Below are positions 1 to 9,460 of a stretch of 64,000 nucleotides of DNA, piece after piece. Origin of the DNA: Candidatus Poribacteria bacterium (GTDB taxonomy: Bacteria > Poribacteria > WGA-4E > WGA-3G); the NCBI GenBank assembly GCA_009839745.1, contig VXPE01000036.1, positions 130,763 to 194,762 on the forward strand. The letters run 5' to 3'. The position numbers and the translations under genes were made by a program. The notes below the pieces were generated by a model. It had not been told where the DNA came from. It worked only from the letters and a program-made list of their open reading frames with translations, and did no database searches. Within the stretch, counting starts at the first letter, position 1. Every line of letters starts with the position of its first letter.

Positions 1-117
1 TCTCGGACCCGCCCGACAACATCAAGTTCGAGCTCATCGCGTAGTAGCTCCAGCAATAGAAATGATGACGATGACAACCGGAGTCGGACAACGGAACGGA
101 CGAAACGGAGACGTTAA
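1..117 (+). CDS. 3' end of a gene with a Ser/Arg-rich tail (frame uncertain)
   Basis: Frame 1 is open from the window edge to TAA at 115-117. It reads as a low-complexity tail rich in Ser, Arg and Asp, ending in a KRRR run. This could be the disordered C-terminus of an envelope or RNA-binding protein. Frame 3 offers a competing, more ordinary C-terminus (ending NIKFELIA, stop TAG at 42-44). The sequence alone does not decide between them, and no function is proposed. Confidence 0.3.
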   Translation, partial: SRTRPTTSSSSSSRSSSSNRNDDDDNRSRTTERTKRRR

Positions 118-182
118 TACGTTTATTAGAGGTATCACAGGCTTTGCGCGGCTTTTTAGGTGCGTAAAGCCTTCATATTCAG

Positions 183-746
183 ATGCGATTTTTGCTAATT
201 ACATCCCTACTGTTGTTGAGCCTCCACGCCAGTTTCGCACAGGAAGCTGAAAACGGTTCATACACCGAACAACAATCCCCTGAAGTGGTGGAAGAGGAGG
301 AACTCGTTTCACCGATTGGGGCTATGATACGCTCTGCCATACTCCCGGGATGGGGACAATTTTATAGCCGTGGTTACATCCGCGGTAGCCTCACTGTTCT
401 TGGAATAAGCGGTTCTGTTGTCGGTGCCTTGTTGGCGCAGCAATCCTTTATGAATCGTTACAATGCCTACGCCGAGTACGCCAGTTTGTACCCTAATGAC
501 GATCAAGGTGTGTTTGCGAAGTATGAATTTGCGAATCAACGTTACAAACTGCGGACGTTTTTTATGTATACGGGTATCGGTATCTGGGTTTACAGTCTTA
601 TCGATTCTTATGTTGGTGCCAATTTTTACAATGCGACTACATTAATTCAATCTATTGAGCAGGATGCACAGGATATTGAAAAATTGGGGATTGAGGTCGG
701 GGCAACCCCATCACGTCTTTATTTGGGTATTGTTAAAACCTTTTAA
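183..746 (+). CDS. DUF5683-like secreted/membrane protein
   Basis: 187 aa. An N-terminal signal peptide (hydrophobic residues 3-18, ending SFAQ) is followed by an acidic linker. Next comes the motif ILPGWGQFYSRGY (about residues 53-65), typical of the DUF5683 family, then two hydrophobic segments (about 70-87 and 125-142). The family is found in envelope gene neighbourhoods of diderm bacteria and has no firm biochemical role. The ATG has only a weak ribosome-binding site. A lipoprotein gene follows after 21 bases and a Wzz-like gene after that, so the three probably form an envelope operon. The family call rests mainly on the PGWGQ motif. Confidence 0.7.
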   Translation: MRFLLITSLLLLSLHASFAQEAENGSYTEQQSPEVVEEEELVSPIGAMIRSAILPGWGQFYSRGYIRGSLTVLGISGSVVGALLAQQSFMNRYNAYAEYASLYPNDDQGVFAKYEFANQRYKLRTFFMYTGIGIWVYSLIDSYVGANFYNATTLIQSIEQDAQDIEKLGIEVGATPSRLYLGIVKTF

Positions 747-767
747 AATTAAGGAGGGTACTTAACT

Positions 768-1328
768 ATGTTCAGGATTTTTGCCAAAGGGATTGGCGTA
801 CTCATCTTACTCATAGGTTTTATGGGGTGTGGGGACGCTGACAAGGTCGGTCAGGTGCCGCCTGAAGAACTCCTTCAAATCAATAAAATCTTAGATCAAT
901 GGCGGCAAGGTTACGAAACGGAAGATGTCAACTCTTACATTACCACTTTTTGGGAAGAGGGTTTCCTGTATGTCTCTGATATGGGAACAGACGGGGACAA
1001 AACAGATGATTTAGAGTTTGATGACATTCGACAGGAACGGGATGCCGCGACTCGGGTCTTTGAGAAGTTTCAGGATATTGAGATAGAACTCTCTGTTCCA
1101 CCAGAGATTACTATGAATCAGGATGGCAACCAAGCGGAAGTCCGGAATCACTATAGAATCCAACTTTTCATATCCGATGGTCATTCGCTTGAGGGTGGAT
1201 TTAGTGGTGTATATGCTGAAGGTGATAACCTTTTTATCTTTGAAAAGCGAAACAATGAATGGCGTATAGTTGAATGGCATGACGAAGCCTTTAACGAAGA
1301 AGAAATTCGTATTGCCAACAATCTATAG
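768..1328 (+). CDS. Lipoprotein with NTF2/SnoaL-like domain
   Basis: 186 aa. The N-terminus is a lipoprotein signal with a lipobox around GFMGCGD (Cys near residue 22), so the protein is probably anchored in the periplasm. The remainder has the length and pattern of an NTF2-like fold (DUF4440/SnoaL type): a helical start (QINKILDQWRQGYETED), then alternating strands ending in NNEWRIVEWHDEAF, the usual last-strand signature. A strong ribosome-binding site, AAGGAGG, lies 11 bases before the ATG. Enzymatic activity cannot be inferred; many such domains are binding or scaffold modules. Confidence 0.7.
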   Translation: MFRIFAKGIGVLILLIGFMGCGDADKVGQVPPEELLQINKILDQWRQGYETEDVNSYITTFWEEGFLYVSDMGTDGDKTDDLEFDDIRQERDAATRVFEKFQDIEIELSVPPEITMNQDGNQAEVRNHYRIQLFISDGHSLEGGFSGVYAEGDNLFIFEKRNNEWRIVEWHDEAFNEEEIRIANNL

Positions 1329-1387
1329 GTTTGAGAATAGGAGGGGCAATTTCCAGCCCAAACCTTGGGCAGGGATACCGCAGGTTC

Positions 1388-2812
1388 ATGCCGCAGCAGG
1401 AGGAACATCTCCGAGATTATCTTCACCTCATTCGAAAGCATGATTTCACACTTTGTCTGAGCGTCTTGTTGGTATTAGGAACCGCCCTGATTGTTTCACT
1501 CCGTTTGCCTAAAACGTATGCCGCCTCCACTTTAATGTTACTTGTCCAACCCAATACAACGTCCGCCTTGCCTTCAACGAATCTGTTTCAAAGCGTCCTC
1601 TCTGGCGGTGTTGATCGGCGGGAAATGGAGACAATCAGTGCTCGATTTTCCACAGAATCAATGCTAAAAACGGCAATCGAAAACCTGGAAGAGAATGGCG
1701 ATGTTGAAGGGGCTTCTCTCCTTCCGCCGGTAGGTAAACTCAAACGGATGCTGCAGGCGCAGCTGAATCCGGACTCCGACTATATCAATCTTTCGATTGC
1801 TTTGACCGAGGCGGAGGGTGGGGAACGCAATGCTGCGCTCCTTGTTAACCAACTCGTAGAGGACATGAAAACATTGAGGCGTGGAGATGAAGAAACAAAA
1901 CTTAAAAGACGGATGGAATTTCTTGAAAGTAAACGACGAGAAATTCAGATCGAAATCGAGAAAGATTTAGACGTTCTCCTCCGATTTGCTCGCCAGAATG
2001 GAAGCCCAGAAACATGGGTTCCGACGCTTACGAATCTGCTTGAACGACATGCCAGTATCCGGGAAAGACTTCAAACGAACCAGCAGCAGCTGCATGCGAC
2101 GCGTGTTCACATTTCATATCTACAGGAACAACTAAAACTTTTACCCGAGCAGACGCAGCTGTCAGAGACGACCTCCTACGATCCCGTTTGGCTTTTTCAG
2201 CAAGAGAAACTTTTCAACCTTGAATCCCAACGTGTTGGGGATGCAGAAAAGGTAGGTCAGACTGCCTCAGAATTGAAGGGTCTCGATGCTCAAATTGCGG
2301 AAATCCGCAAAAAAAACGCTCAAACCTCCCCCACAGCTACCACCGTTACGTCCGGCACCTCTGTCCATCATACTTATATAAAGAATCAGTTGTTGACCTT
2401 TGTTCCGAGTGTCCCGCGTTATGAACACGCTGCTGAACACCTGAAGCAGGAACTTCAGACATTGGAAACTGAATTGACGCAAATGCTGGAACAGATTCCA
2501 GAAAACCAGATAATTCTCACGCAGATGGGAGCTAAGATTCAGAAAACCAATGAACTCGCTGAAGAGATTGCGAAACGGTCTCTTGAAGTTGAAATATTAT
2601 ATGCTGAATCCAAGTTAAATACGGCTCGCAACCAGTTAGGGGGTATTGAAATCATTGACCGTGCGGTACCGAGAAAAATTCCGGTGAGTCCCCAACTGAG
2701 ATTTATCTTGGTCATCGCGGGAATCGCCGGTTTGTCCTTAGGTGTTACGATTGCCTTGTTTACGGAATATTTCAATAAAAGTCCTGAACATCCAAAAGAC
2801 TCGGTGTCTTAA
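1388..2812 (+). CDS. Wzz/GumC-like polysaccharide chain-length determinant
   Basis: 474 aa from the ATG at 1388. The frame stays open upstream to a TTG at 1331 right behind the previous gene, but MPQQEEHLRDYL is the usual N-terminus for this family. Domains: cytoplasmic start, transmembrane helix 1 (LCLSVLLVLGTALIVSL, about residues 22-38), a long periplasmic region with heptad-rich coiled coil (about 150-400), a second transmembrane helix (about 440-462) preceded by the Pro-rich motif RKIPVSPQLR, and a short tail. No Walker A motif follows, so it is the polymerase-co-regulator type without a fused tyrosine kinase. Such proteins set the length of O-antigen or exopolysaccharide in the inner membrane. 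No glycan genes are adjacent. Confidence 0.8.
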   Translation: MPQQEEHLRDYLHLIRKHDFTLCLSVLLVLGTALIVSLRLPKTYAASTLMLLVQPNTTSALPSTNLFQSVLSGGVDRREMETISARFSTESMLKTAIENLEENGDVEGASLLPPVGKLKRMLQAQLNPDSDYINLSIALTEAEGGERNAALLVNQLVEDMKTLRRGDEETKLKRRMEFLESKRREIQIEIEKDLDVLLRFARQNGSPETWVPTLTNLLERHASIRERLQTNQQQLHATRVHISYLQEQLKLLPEQTQLSETTSYDPVWLFQQEKLFNLESQRVGDAEKVGQTASELKGLDAQIAEIRKKNAQTSPTATTVTSGTSVHHTYIKNQLLTFVPSVPRYEHAAEHLKQELQTLETELTQMLEQIPENQIILTQMGAKIQKTNELAEEIAKRSLEVEILYAESKLNTARNQLGGIEIIDRAVPRKIPVSPQLRFILVIAGIAGLSLGVTIALFTEYFNKSPEHPKDSVS

Positions 2813-3673
2813 GTTCAAAGTTTACAGCCGAATTTTCGGGGTCAGGCACTTGTATTAACATCAGTTTGAAAAAAAAATGTCAATTTTTCTTAAAATGTAG
2901 TATAATTATAATACGCCTAATGTGCAGCGGTGCATGACGTGTTCGCTGCCATTGTGAGGATATTTACAAAATTTATACGAGGACTCACTAATATTTTTTT
3001 CGGGTCCTATGCCAACACAACTTATTACTCATTTGCTATTGTCTTCGGACGTTTTCAGGAGGCGGTAGTTATCAAACCGATCCTCATATTAAGGATGCTC
3101 TATCCAGCGCAGTGTTCTGTGGGATAATTACTTGGGTGTATGCAGGAGTGATGTGTAACCCGCGATCCATCCTTAAAATGGGCGAAAAACCGAAAATAAG
3201 ATGGTGCTGATATAATTAAACTTGAAAAATATGATGTTTGTGGTATGATTATGTGAAATTACCACCCCAATGCATGCGTTTTTTCTGTTAAAAACTTGAC
3301 AGAAATTTGAATCAGTGCTATTTTAAAATGCTAAGAACAGTTTTGTGGGTATTTTATCACCTGTTTATTGAGAATTCCCGCAAAACGAACCCTTAATTCG
3401 TTGGAAGGAGATTTGCTTTTTACATGCTTCGTTCGGTGTTCGCAATTTTTGGATACCCACGTGGCAGTAACGAAAAAGAACAAAGTTGAAGTAATGTTGG
3501 TTTTATTAACGAGATTTTGGGCTTTTCGTTTACATTATAATAAAGCGGTTCTCATCCATTTTTAAGGTTTTTTGTCGGAAACCGAGGTAGGGACAGCGAA
3601 ACGAGAAAACTCACATCGCGGTTCCGTCGCCCAAACATCCGATTCATTATTTCCAAGGAGGAAAAACAAAGTA
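2813..3673. other. Intergenic region, AT-rich, no convincing gene
   Basis: About 860 bases separate the Wzz-like gene from the large outer-membrane-protein gene. Short open frames exist (for example 2930-3127 and 3368-3565) but lack ribosome-binding sites and ordinary composition. The right half holds two candidate sigma-70 promoters reading rightward: TTGAAA 3222-3227 / TATGAT 3244-3249 (spacer 16) and the stronger one at 3296-3324. The last 250 bases would be an untranslated leader. Nothing else was recognised. Confidence 0.6.
3296..3324 (+). promoter_or_regulatory. Sigma-70 promoter for the outer-membrane protein gene
   Basis: TTGACA at 3296-3301 and TATTTT at 3319-3324 with a 17-base spacer, in AT-rich DNA. 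It lies about 350 bases upstream of the ATG at 3674, implying a long leader. Confidence 0.6.
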
Positions 3674-6600
3674 ATGAACAGGCTAAAACAATCATTTGAT
3701 GTTTTACTTGTAGCGACCTGTATCCTGAGTGCTTTTGTGCTTTACGGTTGTGGTGCACAGAGCCTTGGTCCACAAGAGCCCCTATTGCCAACAATTGAGG
3801 GGAGTTCTAAATTTTCAGCACGGTTCCAGCTGGAAGAAGAACCACAGTTCTTCTATGACCTGTTTGGAAAAGAGCTGCTTGAGGGTAACGAGGTCTATAA
3901 CTATATTGAGGAGAAAGAGTTTGACCAAGCTGGTACATTGATTGTTGGTCGGACCGGTCAGTTGGATAGTGAAAGATTCTCAGCGCAGCTGGATAGAACC
4001 GTCTTGACAGAAGACAGTTTCCGTGGTAGATATACCGAGTTCGCTATTGGCGATAGCATGCGTTTTAAGCCCTCTACACTGTTCCCGAACCGCTACATCC
4101 TCTACAAAACAGAGTTTGATGGACTTCGTTGGGATATTTCTTTTGCCCAAGAACGGCACCTTTTCACGCTGATTAACTCACGTATTTCAAACCCAGTTCA
4201 GTTGACAGACGCAGCGGCGAACCTTGCACCGACGCTCGGACGTCGGAACGGTTTAAATGAAGATGCTGGCGTTCGGCATATTGAAAACGCACGCCTCATG
4301 GGTTTCCGAGCCCAAGGGCTTTTGGGCGACATTTTCCGAGTTGGGTTTACTTATGTCAACCTTCATAAAGAGCATCCCGAACGCGTTGAAAACCCGATTA
4401 TGGGTACGGTAGCAAATACACCGCCAGAGACAATCACAGTTGTTTTCCGCGATGATTCGCCTGAAGATAATTATGATGTTGCGGCACTTCAGAGCGACTA
4501 CCCCCAATACCGTGCCTTTGATAAGGACCAACACAGCGATTATATTCAAGGGGGTGTCGGTGCGGCTTTCAAGCAGATGACAGCGACCGTCATCACGCAA
4601 GAGTTGGAAGACTTAACACCCGAAGAAGTTGAAGATGGTGTTGAACCGAAAGCACAACCCGCACAAACGCAAAAGATTGACATCTTCTCGAATGATGTTA
4701 CTCCGATCGACGTCGGCGGACTTCCGTCTGAGATTCGGACATCTGGGGATTGGGCAATTGTGGACGGCTTCCATAAAATGAAGTACGATCTCGTCTTTGC
4801 CGACCATGACATTGATCCACGCACTGTTCAATCAGTCGTTTTTGACATGGTCGTCGCGGGTGATTATAATATCGCCGTTATCGGATTCAGTGATGCGAAC
4901 AAGGCGGCTGAAGGTGCGGATCCGTTCGTTGAAGAATGGATTAAAACCGAGGATGGTCACATTGAAATGCCATACCGCGATGTGATTCAGGCACCCGGTA
5001 ACTATGGACAGGACTCGGATTACACGCAGAACCGGGCTGCTCGTTACGATAACCCAGATAGCTGGACAGGTGACGGCAGACCGCGTAAAATTCGTTATCG
5101 TTACGGCGCGGCACGTGCGGCACTTCTCTACGGACTGGATTTAGAAGGCACTGTCGGCAACGTTTTCGTTCGTGCACACTACTCGATCAACGGTAAATAT
5201 AAGCAGTATCCGACGATCCCTAAAGATCAGACCGGATTTAGTAGACTTACACCCACGATTATAGGCGAGGATGGCGAGGAAGAAACCGGTATCTCCATCT
5301 CCCCGGAAACAGGCTTGCCCTTAGATCGGAACGGTGTGCCGACCTATTCAGAGACACAAGGTGAGCGGTTTGAAGCCAGGTTGGGTGGTGACGGAACCGA
5401 CGAGAGCGGCGACGGAGAAATGGGCAGAGAAACCGCCTGGTTCGTCCAACTCAAATCTCGCTTTGGAAAGTTATACCTTGAAGGTGTCTACTACCACATT
5501 GATCCCGGTTACACCACAACCTATCTCAACTTCGGTGCCAACACCGACAGAGACCAGCCCTACTCGCTGGAACGAACCCCTGAATCTCAGGCTGAAAGAG
5601 ATCCGTGGGATGAAGTTAATTACGCCCTCATTGAAGATGATGATGATGATGACGATTGGCCCGATGATATTGACTTTGACGGAGTCCTGCCACGTGCTGA
5701 TGACAGAGACCAGAACGGTGTTTTGGACTTCCAAGAAGACTTCCTCATCTTTGATGCCGATCCGCCGGTGTTTACCGACCTTGTTGATCTGAACAACAAC
5801 GGCACTATTGATTCTCTTGAGGACGATTTTGAACCGCAATATGAGTACGGGGTAGACAGGCAAGGATTCCACGGCTTCGCTGAATATGACCTCCTTGATA
5901 ACCTTTCTGTCAAAGTTGGGTGGCTCAATGAAAGAGAAGTTTCAAGCCGCCGGAAGAACGATTCCAAATATCTACATGTCACCTATCAACGTGACATCCC
6001 CGATTTCGGAACCGTGCTTTTCCAAAACCGTTTCGTCCGAGTCCAAGACGATATTCCAGATTACACCATTACACTGCGTGTCGGTGAATTGGAACCTGTC
6101 CAAATTTCCGATGAGCTGGATTTCTACAACGCTCGCGTGAATACGACAACGCTACAGTTCCTCTACACCGCGGTTCCGAATCTCACGCTTGAAGCGAAGT
6201 TCCTCGTGGTGCTCCAAAAACAATTCGAGCAGGATGAGGAAGGCGCGATCTTCCGAGATATTGAAGGATCAGGCGATGAAGCCGATCCGCTCAACGCCGA
6301 TCAACGCGCAGACTTCATGGTGCCCCTTGAACAGGTTCGAGCCTCTGGTGACAAACGGGAATTCCCGTTCTATCCAGATCACGGCATTAACGCCCTGAAT
6401 CCTGAGGATCCGGGCTTAATCTATGATCAAGGTAACTGGAAGCCACGTCGTTATCCGGAACGGGATATTCGTAATCAGCAGACGATTCTCAAAGCCAGAT
6501 ACGAGATTCCGCTTGGCGACCTTCCCTTCATCGACAGAATCGGTGAAGATTTGACGCTTACACCGATGGTGAAGTACATTTGGGACCGCGCTTTCGATCG

Positions 6601-7012
6601 CGGTGCCGAGGAAATTGGGGATGCCCTCAATCCCAGGCAATTTGTACCTACTGATACCGAACCTATCGAATACTTGCGTTTCAACCGTAGAAGTCGTGAA
6701 GATGTTCTCGGTGTCCGGCTTGATTATCAGTTCACGCAAAGAATGAACATTCTTGGTGGTTTCCAGTATAGGAAATTCACGAACCGGGATAATAACTTCA
6801 AACAATATTTGACGAACTTCCCGGAAGATGAGGATGTACCCGTCCTTTTCCGACCGGACCTGCGAACTCGGATATTTGAAGTCCAGGCAATCAACCGTGG
6901 TGAATGGCTTGGGTTTAACATTGTTATCCTCGCTGGCTACCGGCGAACCACCATCCTGCTTGACCACACGACGAGTAATACGACGTTTGTGCGAGCAATG
7001 ATGGGTTTCTAA
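3674..7012 (+). CDS. Large outer-membrane-type lipoprotein with two EF-hand loops
   Basis: 1112 aa from the ATG at 3674, preceded by AAGGAGG (the open frame extends back to a TTG at 3572). The N-terminus is a signal with the lipobox-like LYGCG (Cys near residue 26). Most of the protein has alternating short hydrophobic/aromatic strands ending in a strand-like C-terminus (TTFVRAMMGF), as in outer-membrane barrels. An acidic insert near residues 650-720 contains two canonical EF-hand loops: DRDQNGVLDFQE (677-688) and DLNNNGTIDSLE (705-716), each with ligands at positions 1, 3, 5, 9 and 12. Calcium binding is therefore likely. The ExbB/ExbD genes follow, but no TonB box or plug domain was seen, so a TonB-dependent receptor role is not claimed. 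Confidence 0.65.
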   Translation: MNRLKQSFDVLLVATCILSAFVLYGCGAQSLGPQEPLLPTIEGSSKFSARFQLEEEPQFFYDLFGKELLEGNEVYNYIEEKEFDQAGTLIVGRTGQLDSERFSAQLDRTVLTEDSFRGRYTEFAIGDSMRFKPSTLFPNRYILYKTEFDGLRWDISFAQERHLFTLINSRISNPVQLTDAAANLAPTLGRRNGLNEDAGVRHIENARLMGFRAQGLLGDIFRVGFTYVNLHKEHPERVENPIMGTVANTPPETITVVFRDDSPEDNYDVAALQSDYPQYRAFDKDQHSDYIQGGVGAAFKQMTATVITQELEDLTPEEVEDGVEPKAQPAQTQKIDIFSNDVTPIDVGGLPSEIRTSGDWAIVDGFHKMKYDLVFADHDIDPRTVQSVVFDMVVAGDYNIAVIGFSDANKAAEGADPFVEEWIKTEDGHIEMPYRDVIQAPGNYGQDSDYTQNRAARYDNPDSWTGDGRPRKIRYRYGAARAALLYGLDLEGTVGNVFVRAHYSINGKYKQYPTIPKDQTGFSRLTPTIIGEDGEEETGISISPETGLPLDRNGVPTYSETQGERFEARLGGDGTDESGDGEMGRETAWFVQLKSRFGKLYLEGVYYHIDPGYTTTYLNFGANTDRDQPYSLERTPESQAERDPWDEVNYALIEDDDDDDDWPDDIDFDGVLPRADDRDQNGVLDFQEDFLIFDADPPVFTDLVDLNNNGTIDSLEDDFEPQYEYGVDRQGFHGFAEYDLLDNLSVKVGWLNEREVSSRRKNDSKYLHVTYQRDIPDFGTVLFQNRFVRVQDDIPDYTITLRVGELEPVQISDELDFYNARVNTTTLQFLYTAVPNLTLEAKFLVVLQKQFEQDEEGAIFRDIEGSGDEADPLNADQRADFMVPLEQVRASGDKREFPFYPDHGINALNPEDPGLIYDQGNWKPRRYPERDIRNQQTILKARYEIPLGDLPFIDRIGEDLTLTPMVKYIWDRAFDRGAEEIGDALNPRQFVPTDTEPIEYLRFNRRSREDVLGVRLDYQFTQRMNILGGFQYRKFTNRDNNFKQYLTNFPEDEDVPVLFRPDLRTRIFEVQAINRGEWLGFNIVILAGYRRTTILLDHTTSNTTFVRAMMGF

Positions 7013-7023
7013 ATGGTGTTTGG

Positions 7024-7056
7024 ATCGCTGGACACGACGAAATCGTGTCCAGCGAT
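7024..7056 (+). terminator. Perfect stem-loop after the outer-membrane protein gene
   Basis: A perfect 14-bp stem (arms 7024-7037 and 7043-7056, core TCGCTGGACACGA) with a 5-base loop lies 12 bases after the stop codon. The T-run is weak, so it may act as an RNA-end stabiliser as well as a terminator. The remaining sequence to 7333 is AT-rich and contains nothing else I can name. Confidence 0.75.
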
Positions 7057-7333
7057 TTCGCGTCTCGCTATATCACCTGTTTTTCCATTTTCCGTAAGGT
7101 TTGAATATAAGACGTAACTTCTTAAACACTCAGGTGTTATTAACGAGAATGGTGTTTAAACGGTGGGCGTGGTTTTTGATCGCTCTTACCCGACCTAAAA
7201 ACTTCTGTATTTTTTGAATTGCTCACGTGTTAGCAAAATTGAGTTGTTGGGCGAATTCCGACAACATCTTATGAGATGACTTGTAAAACTTGCCAGTGTA
7301 TTTGGTAAGTTATCCTAAGGAGGATCAGAACGA

Positions 7334-8326
7334 ATGACTCGTTTAAGTTTGGTGTTAATGTTGGTCGCTTGTATCGGTATGTCTGCCGGTGTTGCTTTCG
7401 CGCAAGACAGTGGCGGAACCGTCCGGGGCCAAATTGTTGATACAACCACAGCACAGAACCCAATTGACGGCGTTGAAGTCAAGATTGTTGCCCAAAGTGG
7501 CGAGAAATTTGCAGCAACGACGGATGCCAACGGTGATTATGAGCGCTCCGGTGTTCCCGCAGGTCGCTACCTCATCAGTATCTATAGGGAAGGATACGGT
7601 GATCGGCTTGGTAAACCCGTTACAGTTGTTAACGGTGGCGACCACTTTGTCCCACTGAAGATGACCAAAAAAGACAATATCGTTACTTTCTTCCAGAAGT
7701 TTGGATTCGTCTTCTGGCCCCTCGCCCTGTGTTCAATCACGGCGCTGACTTTTATTATTGAAAGACTTTTCACCTTCGTTCGGAGCCGTTCGCGAATTGG
7801 AACCGAACAGTTTATCGCGAGTATCGCTGATTCACTGCGGAAAGAGAACATTATGGAAGCCGTTTCGACGTGTGAAGAAGCCGGTGGACCGCTTGCTAAC
7901 GTTCTTAAAGCAGGATTGCTGCGATACAGCCAAGCCCAAATTGAGGAACGCGATATTACCAAAGAGGAAATTCAGGAAGCTATTGAGGAAGCAAGTCTGC
8001 TTGAAATCCCTGAACTTGAAAGAAATCTACCCGTTCTTGGTACTGTTGCAGTCGTGTCTCCGCTGTTTGGTTTGCTCGGAACAGTTACAGGTATGATTAG
8101 TGCATTTACCACAATCGCACTTGAAGGTACTGGTGACCCGCAGCAGCTCGCGGGTGGTATCTCACAGGCACTTCTCACAACCGCTGCTGGCTTGACAGTT
8201 GCTATCCCTTGCTTGATTTTCTTCCAGCTCTTTGATAGTTGGGTCAACAGACACATGGTCGAGATCTCTCAGGTTTCCACTGAGATTGTGAACCAGTTGA
8301 TCGTTGGTGAAGGCGGAGATGCCTAA
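7334..8326 (+). CDS. ExbB/TolQ/MotA-family proton channel with N-terminal CarboxypepD-reg-like domain
   Basis: 330 aa with ribosome-binding site AAGGAGG. Signal peptide (residues 1-24, ending AFAQ), then an Ig-like carboxypeptidase-regulatory domain (about 28-108; GTVRGQIVD, TDANGDYERSGVPAGRYLISI). After a helix (about 120-145) come the conserved ExbB/TolQ helices, including ELERNLPVLGTVAVVSPLFG and LLGTVTGMISAFTTIA. ExbB forms a pentameric inner-membrane channel that couples proton flow, with ExbD, to energise outer-membrane processes. Two ExbD genes follow directly. The extra periplasmic beta domain is common in ExbB-like proteins of some phyla but absent in E. coli ExbB. Confidence 0.9.
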   Translation: MTRLSLVLMLVACIGMSAGVAFAQDSGGTVRGQIVDTTTAQNPIDGVEVKIVAQSGEKFAATTDANGDYERSGVPAGRYLISIYREGYGDRLGKPVTVVNGGDHFVPLKMTKKDNIVTFFQKFGFVFWPLALCSITALTFIIERLFTFVRSRSRIGTEQFIASIADSLRKENIMEAVSTCEEAGGPLANVLKAGLLRYSQAQIEERDITKEEIQEAIEEASLLEIPELERNLPVLGTVAVVSPLFGLLGTVTGMISAFTTIALEGTGDPQQLAGGISQALLTTAAGLTVAIPCLIFFQLFDSWVNRHMVEISQVSTEIVNQLIVGEGGDA

Positions 8327-8431
8327 TCTTGGAACGTTGGAACGGGCGGGTACTTCACTCGCCCTCTCCTAATAGGCTACCAGGCCCTTACGCCTTAGCC
8401 CTGGTCTCATTACGAGAAAGGAGACTTTGAA

Positions 8432-8884
8432 ATGCAAGCACAAGCTGGTGAAGCCAAATTGAGTCTACTTGCGACCAAGATTCGGGAACGCAAGCCACCA
8501 ACACTCAGTATGGCACCTATGATCGATTGTGTGTTCCTGCTCCTGATTTTCTTCATGGTATCGACAACCTTCTCGCCGATTCCGGGCCTTCGGGTACAGT
8601 TGCCCCCACCGGGGAAACCCTCACCCGATAAACCGAAAGGTTTGACTGTCCGAATCGCAAACCCGGAACCCAGTGAGGACAGAGGCACGATGGTGCTGAA
8701 CGATGAGGTCGTCCAAATTGATGAAATGTTCAATCGATTCATCAATGCCCCTGAAGAAGCGACAAGTATGCTCATTATCCAATCCGAACGAGAAGTGCTA
8801 CATGAGCAGATCGTGCAAGTGATGGATATCGCGAAACAGGCAGGTATAGATAAAATCGGGTTCGCTATTGTCGCGCGAGATTGA
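8432..8884 (+). CDS. ExbD/TolR-family protein (first copy)
   Basis: 150 aa; ribosome-binding site GAAAGGAG. Short cytoplasmic N-terminus, then the conserved segment MAPMIDCVFLLLIFFMVST (about residues 28-46), whose Asp is the proton-coupling residue of ExbD/TolR, then a periplasmic domain. It partners ExbB (ending about 105 bases upstream) in the energising complex of the inner membrane. The second ExbD follows after 53 bases. Two ExbD paralogues per ExbB suggest a mixed dimer, as proposed for other diderms (inference). Confidence 0.92.
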   Translation: MQAQAGEAKLSLLATKIRERKPPTLSMAPMIDCVFLLLIFFMVSTTFSPIPGLRVQLPPPGKPSPDKPKGLTVRIANPEPSEDRGTMVLNDEVVQIDEMFNRFINAPEEATSMLIIQSEREVLHEQIVQVMDIAKQAGIDKIGFAIVARD

Positions 8885-8937
8885 CGTATCTGACGCGACG
8901 ATAATAGCACTCCACTCTCTATAGAAGGAGAATTCAG

Positions 8938-9360
8938 ATGGCTTTGAACATGTCTCGGCGGAAGAAAACAGGCGACGATGATGACATCCCGATGGCACCA
9001 ATGATCGATTGTGTCTTTTTGTTGCTGATTTTCTTCATGGTGTCTGCTGTTATGCGGGTTCCTCCGCCTTTCACTGTCACCTTACCCGATTCCGCAACTA
9101 AACACGAGTTCACACGGAAGAAGTATAATCTCTTCATTAGTGGTGACGGACGGATTTCCATCGATGACCAAGAGATGTTGACCCTGGAAGATATGGAACT
9201 TTTTATTGCAGCGCATGAAAATCAGATCAGCACTCTAATTATCAAGGCAGACAAGCGTGCGAAACACGGTGTCGTCATTGATGTGGTGGAACGAGCGAAA
9301 CAACGCTCCAGTAAAACGGAGGGGCTTGAAATCGCTTTCGCGGTCTCGGAAGAGGACTGA
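8938..9360 (+). CDS. ExbD/TolR-family protein (second copy)
   Basis: 140 aa; ribosome-binding site AGAAGGAG before the ATG. It has the same signature as its neighbour (MAPMIDCVFLLLIFFMVSA, residues 19-37, with the conserved Asp) after a short basic N-terminus, then a periplasmic domain. It is the last gene of the exbB-exbD-exbD unit and is followed by a strong intrinsic terminator. The two ExbD copies are similar at the membrane helix but diverge in the periplasmic half, so they are likely functionally distinct paralogues. Confidence 0.92.
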   Translation: MALNMSRRKKTGDDDDIPMAPMIDCVFLLLIFFMVSAVMRVPPPFTVTLPDSATKHEFTRKKYNLFISGDGRISIDDQEMLTLEDMELFIAAHENQISTLIIKADKRAKHGVVIDVVERAKQRSSKTEGLEIAFAVSEED

Positions 9361-9380
9361 AAACTGCAATGCAGTTAACA

Positions 9381-9408
9381 AAAAAGGCAGCTTCGGCTGC
9401 CTTTTTTT
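9381..9408 (+). terminator. Intrinsic terminator with UUCG tetraloop
   Basis: A5 run, then GGCAGC-TTCG-GCTGCC, then T7. It is placed 20 bases after the exbD stop. The flanking A and T runs make it work on both strands, so it can also serve the converging gltB transcript. Confidence 0.93.
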
Positions 9409-9460
9409 ATTATATAGACTGTCAGGTAGACTTCTGGTGCTTATCCTGCAGTTGCGTTTT

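Noticed and set aside
2930-3127. 65-aa open frame downstream of a TATAAT-like box
   Set aside because: GTG start without a ribosome-binding site, no family resemblance; the -10-like box lacks a partner -35.
5635-5655. Phase-variable repeat in the GATGATGAT tract of the outer-membrane protein
   Set aside because: It is a short, in-frame Asp-coding triplet run; length changes would not shift the frame and no mononucleotide tract is present.
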